DNA of 26,256 nt from Acidobacteriota bacterium (GCA_003165615.1 PLWR01000679.1:4383-30638), one strand, 5' to 3'. Shown: positions 8,671 to 17,336, numbered from the stretch's first letter. The notes: a model not told the origin generated them from the sequence alone. Made by a program: numbers and translations.

Positions 8671-10482
8671 ATGACTTCTATGGACACCATCAGGCTTTCC
8701 GTGGTCATTCCTACGTTTAACCGCAAGCATGTGTTGGAACACACGCTGCCCGCGCTTCTCCAACAGGATTTTCCTCCCGAGCAATTTGAGCTGATCTATA
8801 TCCTTGATGGTTCCACCGACGGCACGGCTGAGATGCTGCGCGCACTCAAGCCCGCGTGCGCGTTGCAAGTGCTGGAACAGCCGAACCAGGGCCCCAGCGC
8901 CGCGCGCAACAAGGGCATCCAGGTGGCGCGGGGAGACCTGATTCTTTTTCTGGATGACGACCTCATCTCCGCCCCCAGCCTCTTCCAGCATCATTCCGCC
9001 GCGCACAAGAATCTGGATTCTGTCGTCGTGCATGGTCCCGTGTACGTCTCACCTGAAAGCCCCAAGACGCTTATCCGGTATATGACGGAAGTTCAATACG
9101 AGGATTGTTATCGCCATCGGGACCCCGCCCTGGGGCTGCCATTCCCGATGATGGCATCTTCCCTGGTGAACAGTTCCATGCCTCGTAAAATGCTGCTCGC
9201 CAGCGGCGGCTTCGACGAGCAAATCAGGAGTGCGGAAGATTTGGAGTTGGGTCTGCGCCTGTGGAAGGCGGGCACAACATTTCGCTTGCTCCCTGCCGCT
9301 GTGACCCATGAATTTTTCGTGAAGTCTTCCCACGCCTTCGTCAAACAACCAACGACAGTATCGGCGCGGGGGGAGTTATACGTTTGCCGCGAGCATCCCG
9401 AGTACCGGCCACACTCGCGGTTGGCCAAAGTCGGCCTGGGCGGGGGCTGGAAGCGGGTTCTACGAATTATGGCCGCGCGTTCGCCCTTGTCACTTGTCCC
9501 ACTTTTAACTCTGCCCATTTGGATGGCTGAGCGGCTCAATCGGTTCGTTCCCATCCGCAAGGCAGGCATTCGTATGCTGGAGATCGCGACAGACACCTCG
9601 CTACACCGCGCCGCGCTCCGGGAAACCGGCTCATGGAGAGCCTTGCAAAGGGAATTTGGAATGCGGCTGCCGGTGCTGATGTATCACCATGTCGGCCCCT
9701 CGATACCTCACACCTATGCGGAGCTGACCGTGTTGCCCAAACAATTTGAGCGGCAAATACGCTGGCTCGCTCGCCGGGGCTATGTTGGCATCCGCCCCTC
9801 AGACTGGGTTGAATGGCGTCGCAGCGGCAAGGGTCTTCCCGACAAACATGTGCTGCTGACCTTCGACGATGGGTACGCGGATCTGGCCGAGCATGCCCTG
9901 CCCGTGCTCCGGCGCTACGGCTTCGGTGCCGTGGTCTTCATCGTAACCGGATTGGTGGGAGGAACCAACGCCTGGGATGAGGCGCGCGGTTCCGCTACTC
10001 ACCGGCTTCTTACGGCTGAGCAAATCCGCTATTGGGCGACGCAGGGAATCGAATTTGGCGCTCATAGCAGGACGCACGCCGACTTGACAACCTTGTCCGC
10101 GGAGGAACTGGCAAAGGAAATTGTTGGTGGTCGGGATGAATTGGCGAACCTCCTGGGGTCGCCGGTGACCTCGTTCGCGTATCCCTACGGGGCCTATAAC
10201 CAGACGGTAAATACCTGCGCGCAGGGAGTGTATAGTCTGACCTTCCGCGCCGATGAAAGTGCCCCAGGCATCAACTATCTTTGTACCGACCCCCACGACT
10301 TGCAGCGGACCATGATCCACCCGAAAGACTCGTTGGCCGATCTGGAGTGCCGCTTAAGGTGGGGTCACAGCCCTATTCTCGAAATGCGGGAACGACTTCA
10401 CCTGCGGTCACGCCTCAAGCGTCTGGCCTGCGCCCTGCTGGGCCGCAAAGCCCCTGACCCTCCGGGAGAGTTTTCGAGTTGA
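8671..10482 (+). CDS. GT2 glycosyltransferase fused to NodB-type polysaccharide deacetylase
   Basis: Two-domain protein of 603 aa. Residues 6-240 form a GT2 (GT-A) domain: VVIPTFNR (11-18), LDGSTDGT (45-52), the metal-binding LDDD at 94-97, and an SAEDLELGLRL block (187-197) holding the probable catalytic acidic pair. Residues about 330-560 form a NodB deacetylase: LPVLMYHHVG (333-342), TFDDGY (397-402) with the metal/catalytic Asp pair, HSRTH (465-469) with both metal His, and FAYPYGAYN (502-510). Both active sites look complete. The enzyme may add an N-acetylhexosamine and remove the acetyl group, or deacetylate the product. TTG 8665 and ATG 8680 are alternative starts; no clear ribosome-binding site separates them. 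The stop overlaps the next gene's TTG start by 4 bp. Confidence 0.86.
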   Translation: MTSMDTIRLSVVIPTFNRKHVLEHTLPALLQQDFPPEQFELIYILDGSTDGTAEMLRALKPACALQVLEQPNQGPSAARNKGIQVARGDLILFLDDDLISAPSLFQHHSAAHKNLDSVVVHGPVYVSPESPKTLIRYMTEVQYEDCYRHRDPALGLPFPMMASSLVNSSMPRKMLLASGGFDEQIRSAEDLELGLRLWKAGTTFRLLPAAVTHEFFVKSSHAFVKQPTTVSARGELYVCREHPEYRPHSRLAKVGLGGGWKRVLRIMAARSPLSLVPLLTLPIWMAERLNRFVPIRKAGIRMLEIATDTSLHRAALRETGSWRALQREFGMRLPVLMYHHVGPSIPHTYAELTVLPKQFERQIRWLARRGYVGIRPSDWVEWRRSGKGLPDKHVLLTFDDGYADLAEHALPVLRRYGFGAVVFIVTGLVGGTNAWDEARGSATHRLLTAEQIRYWATQGIEFGAHSRTHADLTTLSAEELAKEIVGGRDELANLLGSPVTSFAYPYGAYNQTVNTCAQGVYSLTFRADESAPGINYLCTDPHDLQRTMIHPKDSLADLECRLRWGHSPILEMRERLHLRSRLKRLACALLGRKAPDPPGEFSS

Positions 10483-11549
10483 CGCGAAACGTTTTGCATA
10501 TTCTCGGCACGGCGCAGCCCGAGGGCTCCAGCATGGCCCGCATTGTCCGCGCCCTCGCTCAGGGCCTCGATCCTGAACGATACCGCATGCATGCTTTGTT
10601 TCTGGAGGGAATGGGACCTCTGGTGGGTGCGCTTCAGCAGGCTGGCGTGCAGGCGAGCGCCCTCAAATGGTGGCGCGGAGCGCGGGATCCCGTGGGAGCA
10701 TGGAAGTTCTGGCGGAGCCTGCGCAAGCAGAAGTTTGCCATCGTCCAACTCCATTTCGGGGGAAGGTCTGTGTGCTGGTTGGCGCGCGCCGCCACCCAAG
10801 CATGGATCATCCGGCACCTGCACGGCCGAATCCTGGAGCCGCGCGGCCTGACCCCGGTCCACTTCTCGGCCCGGGACACCGATGCGGTGGTGGCCGTCTC
10901 TCAGGCAGTGGCAAATCAAGTTGTTGATGGCCCCGCGCGGGTGATTTACGCGGGCTTGTCCGTCCCCCCCAGCGATCCACCGCCGCGGCGCGCCGCTTCC
11001 GAAATCATCATCGGAACCGCGGGACGACTGGTAGAGTTGAAGGGAATCGAATACTTGATCCGTGCAGCGGGGGCGCTCCGGCGTGAGTTCCCCGCCCTGC
11101 GGGTGGAAATCGCGGGCTCGGGGCCTTATCGTGCGAAACTGGAGGAGGCCGTCACCCATGTCGGGCTCCAGGAGCAGGTTAAGTTTCTGGGCTGGGTTGA
11201 TGACCTCCCTTCCCTTCTGCCCCACTGGAATGTCTTCGTGATGCCCTCTCTCGAGGAAGGCTTTGGGATTTCCGCGCTGGATGCGATGGCGGCGGGCCTG
11301 CCGATTGTCGCCACCTCGGTTGGCGGCGTTCCGGAGTTGATTGAAGATGGAAGGACCGGTTGGCTTGTGCCTCCACGCGATGCCGAAGCCCTCACTTCAC
11401 GGGTCCGCCTCCTGCTCGGCAATCCGGAGATGCGCCTGAGTATGGGAGCGGCCGCTTATGCCCGCGTGCGCGATCGTTTCAGTGCCGCGCAAATGACCGC
11501 GAGCTTCGGCAAGCTTTACGATGAACTCCTGAATGAGAACAGGGCGTAG
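10479..11549 (+). CDS. GT4 family glycosyltransferase
   Basis: GT-B fold transferase of 356 aa. The N-terminal domain opens with HILGTAQPEGSSMARIVRAL. The C-terminal GT4 (Glycos_transf_1) domain shows GTAGRLVELKGIEYLI (179-194), a phosphate-binding AGSGPY, and the EEGFGISALDAMAAGLP donor-site block (259-275). In that block the usual E-x7-E is E260-x7-D268, a conservative change. It starts with TTG in a 4-bp overlap with the deacetylase fusion, so the two are translationally coupled. It transfers a nucleotide-activated sugar to a lipid-linked or growing glycan on the cytoplasmic face. Sugar and linkage are unknown. Confidence 0.88.
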   Translation: MTRNVLHILGTAQPEGSSMARIVRALAQGLDPERYRMHALFLEGMGPLVGALQQAGVQASALKWWRGARDPVGAWKFWRSLRKQKFAIVQLHFGGRSVCWLARAATQAWIIRHLHGRILEPRGLTPVHFSARDTDAVVAVSQAVANQVVDGPARVIYAGLSVPPSDPPPRRAASEIIIGTAGRLVELKGIEYLIRAAGALRREFPALRVEIAGSGPYRAKLEEAVTHVGLQEQVKFLGWVDDLPSLLPHWNVFVMPSLEEGFGISALDAMAAGLPIVATSVGGVPELIEDGRTGWLVPPRDAEALTSRVRLLLGNPEMRLSMGAAAYARVRDRFSAAQMTASFGKLYDELLNENRA

Positions 11550-11586
11550 TTTCCGCCGGACGGGCGTAACCGGTCAGGAAGAAGCG

Positions 11587-12504
11587 ATGGAAATCCCGGG
11601 CGAATTGCTGAAACAGACAAGCATCATTATTTGCACGGTCGACCGCCTGACGGACTTGGAGGATTGTCTGCAATCCCTGCGGCCTTTCAAGGCCGCAGTC
11701 GCGGAGCTCATAGTTGTCAATAATGGTCCCCACCTCGCCGCCGTCGAGGAAATTGCCCGGCGCCACGAAGCAAGGGTTGTCAACGAGCCCCAGCGCGGGG
11801 TCAGCAGGGCGCGCAACGCCGGTATTCACGCCGCAACAGGCAGTATTATGGCATTTCTCGACGACGATTCCGTAGCCGATCCGAATTGGCTGCCGCTTCT
11901 GCTGAATCCTTTGGGTGATCCCCAGGTGCTCGCGGTCGCAGGAAGCATCTCAGCCCAAACCCTCGCCGACCCAGTCAGCCAGGCCTTCGATTATCTCCAC
12001 CGCGCCCAGTTCCCGGAATCGCAAATCGTCCTGGATGGAAAAGCCGAACCAAACTCCTTCCCCATGCGCTCGGCCTTGGTGGGCAACGCCAACATGGCGA
12101 TTCGGCGCGCGGCTTTTGAGCGCTTCGGACACTTCGATACCCGCCTGGGCCGCGGGACCCGAATCGGCTCTGGCGAGGAACCTGACATCCTCCTGAGGGT
12201 TTTGCTGGGCGGCGGCATAATTGTTGTCGAGCCCGCGGCGCGAATCCTCCACCGTCACTCAACCGAGTGGCGCGCGGTCCGGCGGTGGGCTTTCCAATCC
12301 GGTTGCGCCCACACCGCCATCCTCACCAAATACTTCCTTCAGCAACCGTCTCTGCGGGGCCCGATCCTTCGCTACGCCGCCTCCCGCCTGCGGAGGAGGC
12401 CTGCGCCGGAAGCGTCCGCCGCAGCGCAACTCAAGGTCCCGCGCTTGCCACTGTTGCTCGGCAGCCTCTTCGGTCCGATAGCGTTCTTGCTTGCACGAAA
12501 ATAG
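11587..12504 (+). CDS. GT2 family glycosyltransferase
   Basis: GT-A transferase of 305 aa from ATG 11587, which has AGGAAG (11577-11582) in front. ATG 11533, 18 codons earlier and overlapping the GT4 gene by 17 bp, is possible but adds a basic stretch outside the fold. Motifs: SIIICTVDRLTDLEDCL (12-28), LIVVNNG (41-47), RGVSRARNAGI (70-80), metal-binding FLDDDS (90-95) and a later SGEEPDILLRVLLGGG block with the acidic pair. The end is basic with a short hydrophobic tail, so it may sit on the membrane. It is the third gene of a tight cluster with the deacetylase fusion and the GT4, probably acting in the same glycan assembly. Confidence 0.86.
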   Translation: MEIPGELLKQTSIIICTVDRLTDLEDCLQSLRPFKAAVAELIVVNNGPHLAAVEEIARRHEARVVNEPQRGVSRARNAGIHAATGSIMAFLDDDSVADPNWLPLLLNPLGDPQVLAVAGSISAQTLADPVSQAFDYLHRAQFPESQIVLDGKAEPNSFPMRSALVGNANMAIRRAAFERFGHFDTRLGRGTRIGSGEEPDILLRVLLGGGIIVVEPAARILHRHSTEWRAVRRWAFQSGCAHTAILTKYFLQQPSLRGPILRYAASRLRRRPAPEASAAAQLKVPRLPLLLGSLFGPIAFLLARK

Positions 12505-12685
12505 TGGCCGGGATTTCTGCTCTGCTTTTCCTCGAAGGAGTTTCGGCAGTTGAAGGTGTTGTACGCGGCACAATTTGAAAGGCGCCGCCCCTTTGCAATC
12601 GGGTGGACGCCGGTGTATGTTGCCAGAGACCGAGCCATGAAATCGAAAATCCATATCCCAAAGTCCGCTAAGATGCCCGGCGCCG

Positions 12686-12691
12686 AGGAGG
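12686..12691 (+). promoter_or_regulatory. ribosome-binding site fixing a GTG start
   Basis: AGGAGG lies 10 nt before GTG 12702 and supports that start. The rest of the 197-bp gap 12505-12701 shows no gene. Confidence 0.65.
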
Positions 12692-12701
12692 CAACAGCCC
12701 G

Positions 12702-13874
12702 GTGACTCACAACCCCGACGAATTAACGGGAAATCAATTTGACGCCTTCCCCTGGCTGCTGGCCATCGTGGTGTTGGTCAGTCGCGTGTTGACGACGGGC
12801 CCCCTTTACTTCATCGATGGCCCCGAGCATGTTGATGCGGCTGTAACCGGAACTTACGTTGTCCAGCCTCCCGGATACTGGCTCTTCAACCGGACGATAG
12901 CCTTCTTCCCTGACCCCGAAAGGGGCATCGTCTTCCTGAACTGGACGTTCTCCGTTCTGGGAGTCGTGACGTTCTACTATGCGGCACGCCTGCTGGTCCA
13001 GCGCCGGCTTGCGCGGTGGGGAACGGCGGTCTACGCTGCGCTCTTCTATGTCTGGTTCATCGGAGGAATTCACAGCACGTACGCCTCGCAGTTGCTTTTC
13101 CCGGTGCTGGTATTCCTCTTCATACAACTCCACAGCCGGCAACCGCGTCTTGTTTACCTCATCGGGGCCGCCGTCGCCTACGCAATCGGAGCCGGATTCC
13201 GCCCCACCGATGGGTTTTTCCTGGGATTCATGTTTCTGCACTATCTCGTCCGGCACGCGCCCCGGCGACAGGCGCTGCTGAGTTTCTCGGTGGCAACTGT
13301 GCTTTGTCTGGTATGGGTCGTGCCGACGATCCAGGCATTTGTCGCGAGCCACGCCGCGGGTTATGCGGTCGAATATTCCGGCAAGCTCACCGCCCAGGTC
13401 TCCCCGGCCTTTCATGGAATCACCTATCGCTCGCTCGCCAGTGTGACGCGGTTTGTAGTTCCGGTTACCGTGGCCTTCTGGCCTTTGCTGGTATCCGTCT
13501 TTCGGACCCTTGCGAAGCTGCGCGAAGAACCGGTGAAACTGCTGTGGATCTGGATCGCCCCGGGTGCAGCTTTCATGCTCCTGTTCTATATGTCACACGC
13601 ACCCTATGTCACATTCTTCACTGCGGCGGTGGTCCTTCTCGCCCTGAAGCAATTGGACTCCGCAACCCCCCGGGTTGGAACGTTCCTGCTTGCCGCCTGC
13701 CTGGTGTCCAACATTGCCTTCTTTATGTTTTTCGTTCCCATCCGCTCCAAGTCGCTCGCCGTGAATATCATCAATGTTTATGCCGGAAAATACACGAGCT
13801 TTGCCATTCAAAATCAGTGGCAACCGGACCTTTCGGACATCATTAATCGGGATACGCTGGCGCCCAATAGGTAG
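12702..13874 (+). CDS. GT39/GT-C-like membrane protein
   Basis: Membrane protein of 390 aa with a GTG start behind AGGAGG. A first hydrophobic segment (about 16-32) is followed by LYFIDGPEHVDAAVTG (35-50) and VVQPPGYWLF (53-62). The acidic residues of D39-G-P-E-H-V-D and the QPPGY step match the first periplasmic loop of GT39-like transferases. Further hydrophobic helices fill most of the chain; it lacks the long soluble C-terminal domain of the two 523-aa membrane proteins at 1953 and 3676. Its stop is 2 bp from the stop of the convergent sugar dehydrogenase, leaving no room for a terminator. A lipid-linked sugar transfer role is inferred. Confidence 0.7.
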   Translation: MTHNPDELTGNQFDAFPWLLAIVVLVSRVLTTGPLYFIDGPEHVDAAVTGTYVVQPPGYWLFNRTIAFFPDPERGIVFLNWTFSVLGVVTFYYAARLLVQRRLARWGTAVYAALFYVWFIGGIHSTYASQLLFPVLVFLFIQLHSRQPRLVYLIGAAVAYAIGAGFRPTDGFFLGFMFLHYLVRHAPRRQALLSFSVATVLCLVWVVPTIQAFVASHAAGYAVEYSGKLTAQVSPAFHGITYRSLASVTRFVVPVTVAFWPLLVSVFRTLAKLREEPVKLLWIWIAPGAAFMLLFYMSHAPYVTFFTAAVVLLALKQLDSATPRVGTFLLAACLVSNIAFFMFFVPIRSKSLAVNIINVYAGKYTSFAIQNQWQPDLSDIINRDTLAPNR

Positions 13875-13876
13875 TT

Positions 13877-15085
13877 TCAACTTGAACTCCTTAGGAAAGC
13901 ATCCTTGGACCTGGACCAGAAATTCCAGACGTCCACAACCTGTTTCTCAGGAGGGAAGGAAAGCGATTGGTAAACAGAATGGGGAGCGCCCAGGATGAAA
14001 ATATCGGCGCGCGCCAGGGCCTGCTCCAGGGGAACGAGCGACGAGTCTTGCACGTAAGGGTCGGTGCACAGCACCTCGCGGGCTTCAACTTCCAACAGTT
14101 TGCGAAGCTTGTAGGAAAGGCTATCGCGCACATCATCGGAATCACCCTTGAAGGCCATACCCAGAATCGCCACGCTCTTGGTGGCAAGGCCCGCGGGACG
14201 CAATTGCGCGACGAGATAATTCGGCAACCCCTCATTGACCAGCATCGCGGCGTGTCCCATGAAAAAGTTGTTTCCGGTGAACGCCGCAAGCTGTAGTGTG
14301 TCCTTCAGTAAGCAGGGGCCGGCCGCGAAACCCGCCCGCGAAAAGCTGGCCATGCGTGGATAGTCGCGCGTGACCGCATCATAGATACGATAGAAGTCGA
14401 GCCCGTAACTTTGGGCAAGCACGTAAAACTGGTTGGAGATGGCAAAATTGAGGTATCGCCAACTGTTGGTGAAAAGTTTGGCGAGCTCCGCCTCCGTTGG
14501 CTGCAATTCAATAATCTCAGGAGAAAGGATGGAAAAAAGGCTGCCAGCTCGGGCCATCGCTTCCGCCTCAAACGCCGCAACGATCTGGGGCAGCCGCACC
14601 AGTTCCTCCAGCGCTTTCCCTTCTGAAATCCTCTCCGGGCAAAAGGCGACATGCACCTTTCGGCCCAGAGCCCGGACCCGGTCGTACACAATCTTGGTGA
14701 CCCCCGGATAAACGGTGCTGCGCAGAACCAGCAGAGCGTCCTCAGGAAGATGATTGAGCAAATCGTCAACGCTTCGGCAGAGGTTGCGAAGGGTCGGGTT
14801 CAGGTATTTGTCGACGGGGGTGCCCACCACCGCGATCGCCGCATCGGCACGTGCCAGGCAAGCTTCGTCCAACGTCGCCACGAGGCCTTTCCCCACGACT
14901 TGTTGCAGCATCTCGGGGGCGCCCTGTTCGAGAAATGGCATTTCGCCCCGGTTCACTTTATCGACTTTGGTTTTGTCAATATCCAGCAGGGTTACGTTCA
15001 CACCGCGGGAGGCGAAAAGCAGGCCCAGAGGCAGTCCAACGTGTCCACAACCGCCCACCACCACGACATGCTTGGGAGTCCACAT
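13877..15085 (-). CDS. nucleotide-sugar dehydrogenase (UDP-ManNAc/UDP-glucose dehydrogenase family)
   Basis: NAD-dependent four-electron oxidation of a UDP-sugar C6 hydroxyl to the uronic acid; 402 aa. An N-terminal Rossmann domain has VVVGGCGHVGLPLG (8-21) and LLDID (33-37). RSTVYPG (122-128) and FCPERISEGKALEEL (148-162) are typical of the WecC-like branch. The central helix carries EAELAKLFTNSWRYLNFAISN with the active-site Lys and Asn. The catalytic Cys is C258 in AGPCLLKDT, followed by K261 and D262. The C-terminal UDP-binding domain has ILGMAFKGDSDDVRDS. All key residues are present. UDP-N-acetylmannosamine is a likely substrate by the EGKALEEL signature, but this is not certain. It starts behind a weak GAGAA site and probably has its own promoter in 15086-15376. 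Confidence 0.88.
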   Translation of the reverse strand: MWTPKHVVVVGGCGHVGLPLGLLFASRGVNVTLLDIDKTKVDKVNRGEMPFLEQGAPEMLQQVVGKGLVATLDEACLARADAAIAVVGTPVDKYLNPTLRNLCRSVDDLLNHLPEDALLVLRSTVYPGVTKIVYDRVRALGRKVHVAFCPERISEGKALEELVRLPQIVAAFEAEAMARAGSLFSILSPEIIELQPTEAELAKLFTNSWRYLNFAISNQFYVLAQSYGLDFYRIYDAVTRDYPRMASFSRAGFAAGPCLLKDTLQLAAFTGNNFFMGHAAMLVNEGLPNYLVAQLRPAGLATKSVAILGMAFKGDSDDVRDSLSYKLRKLLEVEAREVLCTDPYVQDSSLVPLEQALARADIFILGAPHSVYQSLSFPPEKQVVDVWNFWSRSKDAFLRSSS

Positions 15086-15148
15086 GATTTAATTTCTCAA
15101 GGCGGCTCGCCGTCCGGAAGCACACTTGCTTTCTTGTATCACAAAGGT

Positions 15149-15162
15149 CTGGACCCGTCCAG
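15149..15162. promoter_or_regulatory. 14-bp palindrome upstream of the sugar dehydrogenase
   Basis: CTGGAC-CC-GTCCAG is an inverted repeat 64-77 bp before the dehydrogenase start. Its position would suit an operator, but the sequence alone cannot show binding. Confidence 0.25.
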
Positions 15163-15223
15163 GCACCGCACGACAACTGGTGAATGGAACAGCGCGATTG
15201 GCGGCCGCAACCCAAAGGAGCCG

Positions 15224-15317
15224 CTCTGTGTTCTCTGCGCTTTCCAACCTCCAACACAGGGTCCACGGATTATCTCAGTGACCTCTGTGTTGAATCATGT
15301 CCGAGCACGGAGGTCAC
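15224..15317. repeat. CTCTGTGTT-type repeat with hairpin
   Basis: CTCTGTGTT occurs at 15224-15232 and 15283-15291. GTGACCTCTGTG (15278-15289) pairs fully with CACGGAGGTCAC (15306-15317), with one G-T wobble, around a 16-nt loop. Short CTCTGTG(T/A)-rich repeats of this style are scattered in many genomes. No gene is seen in 15086-15376. Confidence 0.5.
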
Positions 15318-15376
15318 AGCGACACTACGCAAGGAAGAGAAATACTCGTGGCATTCGAAGAAGCCGGCTCTTAGTT

Positions 15377-17008
15377 CTATAGCGAGGCTGACTCCGAATC
15401 ACACACCAAAGTCTGCGTTGCCTCAAACTCCTCTTCGCCGGCGAGATGCTCATAAAGTTCGCGAATGGCGCGGTTTCCCAAAGTGAGAAGCACGGTGGGA
15501 TCACCCGAAAGTTGGAAGGAGGCCATTTGCCTTTCAAACTCGCCCAGATCGATCCCCAGGCGCTCGTGCCCATTGCGAAATGCCTGGAGCTTCGCCGCCG
15601 AGTCCGGGGTTGATGCGAAGTCACGAAAGAAGGCATTTTCCTCCCGGCGGCAATGGTCCATGGCATAAGTTTTGAAAAAGTACATCGTCATTCGGAGCGC
15701 CGCGAGCGCCGCCTGCCGTTCCTGCGGATCTTCACCGGGGTGCAAGGCCAGCCCGGCAAGAATCGCCTGCCAGTCCTGCAAGGCCGTACGAATTTTCGTG
15801 TGTTCTTCCCGCCATTTCACAACGTCAGGCGGCACAACCGTGGAGGGCCGTTCTGGAGCAGGCTGCGGGGTTTCGGGTTCCAGATACAAACTCTTCAACC
15901 CGCGCGCAGCGAATACTTTGACCACCTCTCGCCGGGTGGGGAAGCCATGGGTGGAAAACTGTCCAGGCGTGTCGTGGTGAAGGTAACCACCGGGAAAGGT
16001 ATCGCAGTCCACGGTAAAGAGATCGCCCGCCGCCACCATGGAAATGTTCATCTCGTAATTCTCGCGAGTGTTGAAGAACAGCCGCGAGCGCGGGAAAGCC
16101 AGATGATAGAGGCTCAAGATCAACCGGTAATCGTCGTCGGAAACGGTGAAGCGCGATGATTTCTGCGACGCCAATACGCCGCGGGCGGGCTTGAGGCGCG
16201 GGATGCCGATGGCGTGCGGCTCCAGACCATAGGCCCGGCGCAGGTAGTTGCCGTGCTCGATGGTGGCCAGCGCGTCGTAACGCCAGTCGTAAAGCCCCAA
16301 CAGCGCGCCGAGGGCGATTTTCCTGATGCCCCCCGCGATGACTCGGTCCCATAAATCCAAACGATACTCGTAATCCCGCTTGGGTGAGCCGGCCACGTGC
16401 CAGCGGTCGAAGTGCGATTGGTGGTAAGTCTCCTGCCACTCCACCACCCATTCGAGGCCCGCCTGTCGCAGCCGCACGTAATCCTGGCGCTTGTAAACCG
16501 GGGAACAGAGCCCCACCACGCCGCCGCCCAGGTGGTCCAGCCGGCGGCGCGTCAAATCCACGTAGCGTGCCACCACGTCGGGGCCGAACTCCGGGTCTTC
16601 CGAGAGCACCAGCTCGATCTGCCGATGGCCCCAGGAAAGGATCAGCTCAAGCTCACGATTGAATTCGTCCAGGCTCAGACGCGTGCGCTCAGCCAGCGCG
16701 TTGCTTTCGCGATAGCCGCAATAGAGGCATTCATTCTCGCAGAAGCTGGTGAGATAAACGGGGATCACAAACTCTACGGTGGGCGGCGAAACTTCCTTGC
16801 GAATCCGCTGCGCCGCGGAGTGGATTTCTGCGCGCTGTCCGGGCTCGCGCGCCCAGGCGATCAGCGAAGCTGCGTCATCGGCGTCGAGGCCGGGGTTTAT
16901 CGCTGCCGCATCGAGAATATCCTCCAGGCGACGGCCGGGCTCCGGCATTTCCGCCAGTGATTCGATGCGGGCGCCACAGACCCGAAAAACTTCGCTGAAT
17001 GTTGACAC
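15377..17008 (-). CDS. ThiH/HydG-like radical SAM protein with C-terminal hemerythrin domain
   Basis: Two-domain protein of 543 aa. Residues about 1-380 match ThiH (2-iminoacetate synthase, a tyrosine lyase) and HydG: the radical-SAM cluster motif C90-ENE-C94-LY-C97, WQETYHQSHFDRWH (191-204), ALGALLGLYDWRYDAL (232-247) and GIPRLKPARG (268-277). Residues about 392-530 are hemerythrin-like (HHE), with the full di-iron set H403, H452-x3-E456, H481 and H521-x3-E525. ThiH of E. coli is 377 aa and has no such domain; HydG's C-terminal cysteine cluster is absent. It starts with GTG 10 nt after GAGGAGG and looks monocistronic. No thiamine or hydrogenase genes are nearby, so the reaction is uncertain: tyrosine or a related amino acid is likely, and the di-iron domain may sense or remove O2. 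Confidence 0.88.
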   Translation of the reverse strand: MSTFSEVFRVCGARIESLAEMPEPGRRLEDILDAAAINPGLDADDAASLIAWAREPGQRAEIHSAAQRIRKEVSPPTVEFVIPVYLTSFCENECLYCGYRESNALAERTRLSLDEFNRELELILSWGHRQIELVLSEDPEFGPDVVARYVDLTRRRLDHLGGGVVGLCSPVYKRQDYVRLRQAGLEWVVEWQETYHQSHFDRWHVAGSPKRDYEYRLDLWDRVIAGGIRKIALGALLGLYDWRYDALATIEHGNYLRRAYGLEPHAIGIPRLKPARGVLASQKSSRFTVSDDDYRLILSLYHLAFPRSRLFFNTRENYEMNISMVAAGDLFTVDCDTFPGGYLHHDTPGQFSTHGFPTRREVVKVFAARGLKSLYLEPETPQPAPERPSTVVPPDVVKWREEHTKIRTALQDWQAILAGLALHPGEDPQERQAALAALRMTMYFFKTYAMDHCRREENAFFRDFASTPDSAAKLQAFRNGHERLGIDLGEFERQMASFQLSGDPTVLLTLGNRAIRELYEHLAGEEEFEATQTLVCDSESASL

Positions 17009-17018
17009 TGCGCTTAAT

Positions 17019-17024
17019 CCTCCT
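17019..17024 (-). promoter_or_regulatory. ribosome-binding site fixing the GTG start of the radical SAM gene
   Basis: On the reverse strand AGGAGG lies 10 nt before GTG 17008. It supports this N-terminus and shows that the 379-bp gap 17009-17387 lies between two divergent genes. Confidence 0.75.
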
Positions 17025-17153
17025 CAACCGGGCAACTTATTATCGATGGTCCTCACCAGAATACTCAGCAATCCCCCTTCCATGATGAACCTAAGGGTAA
17101 TAAATGTGAATAGACAACATGTCATCAGAGTAGGAAAGCAGGTTACATGGGTG

Positions 17154-17181
17154 GCGCACACATGGTTTTTCATGTGTGCGC
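17154..17181. repeat. perfect 11-bp hairpin in a divergent intergenic region
   Basis: GCGCACACATG (17154-17164) and CATGTGTGCGC (17171-17181) pair perfectly around the 6-nt loop GTTTTT. No T tract follows on either strand, and both flanking genes read away from it, so termination is an unlikely role. ACATG also occurs at 17118-17122 and 17145-17149. The remainder of 17009-17387 shows GC-rich short repeats but no gene. Confidence 0.6.
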
Positions 17182-17336
17182 TCCGGCAACAAGCGCAACA
17201 TCTCTGTCCAAGCGTCCTAAGCCTGGGCAGTCGTGGCTTCCTAACGGCCCCGCAAGGCGGGATACCGGCGCCACCCGCGGGCGGGAATGATGGCATTCGG
17301 TAAGATCGACGGTGCGAGGGCTCGGGTTCGTCGCGG

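Noticed and set aside
8035..9033. Reverse open frame opposite the methyltransferase and the GT2 start
   Set aside because: Spans two forward genes with good motifs; compositional shadow.
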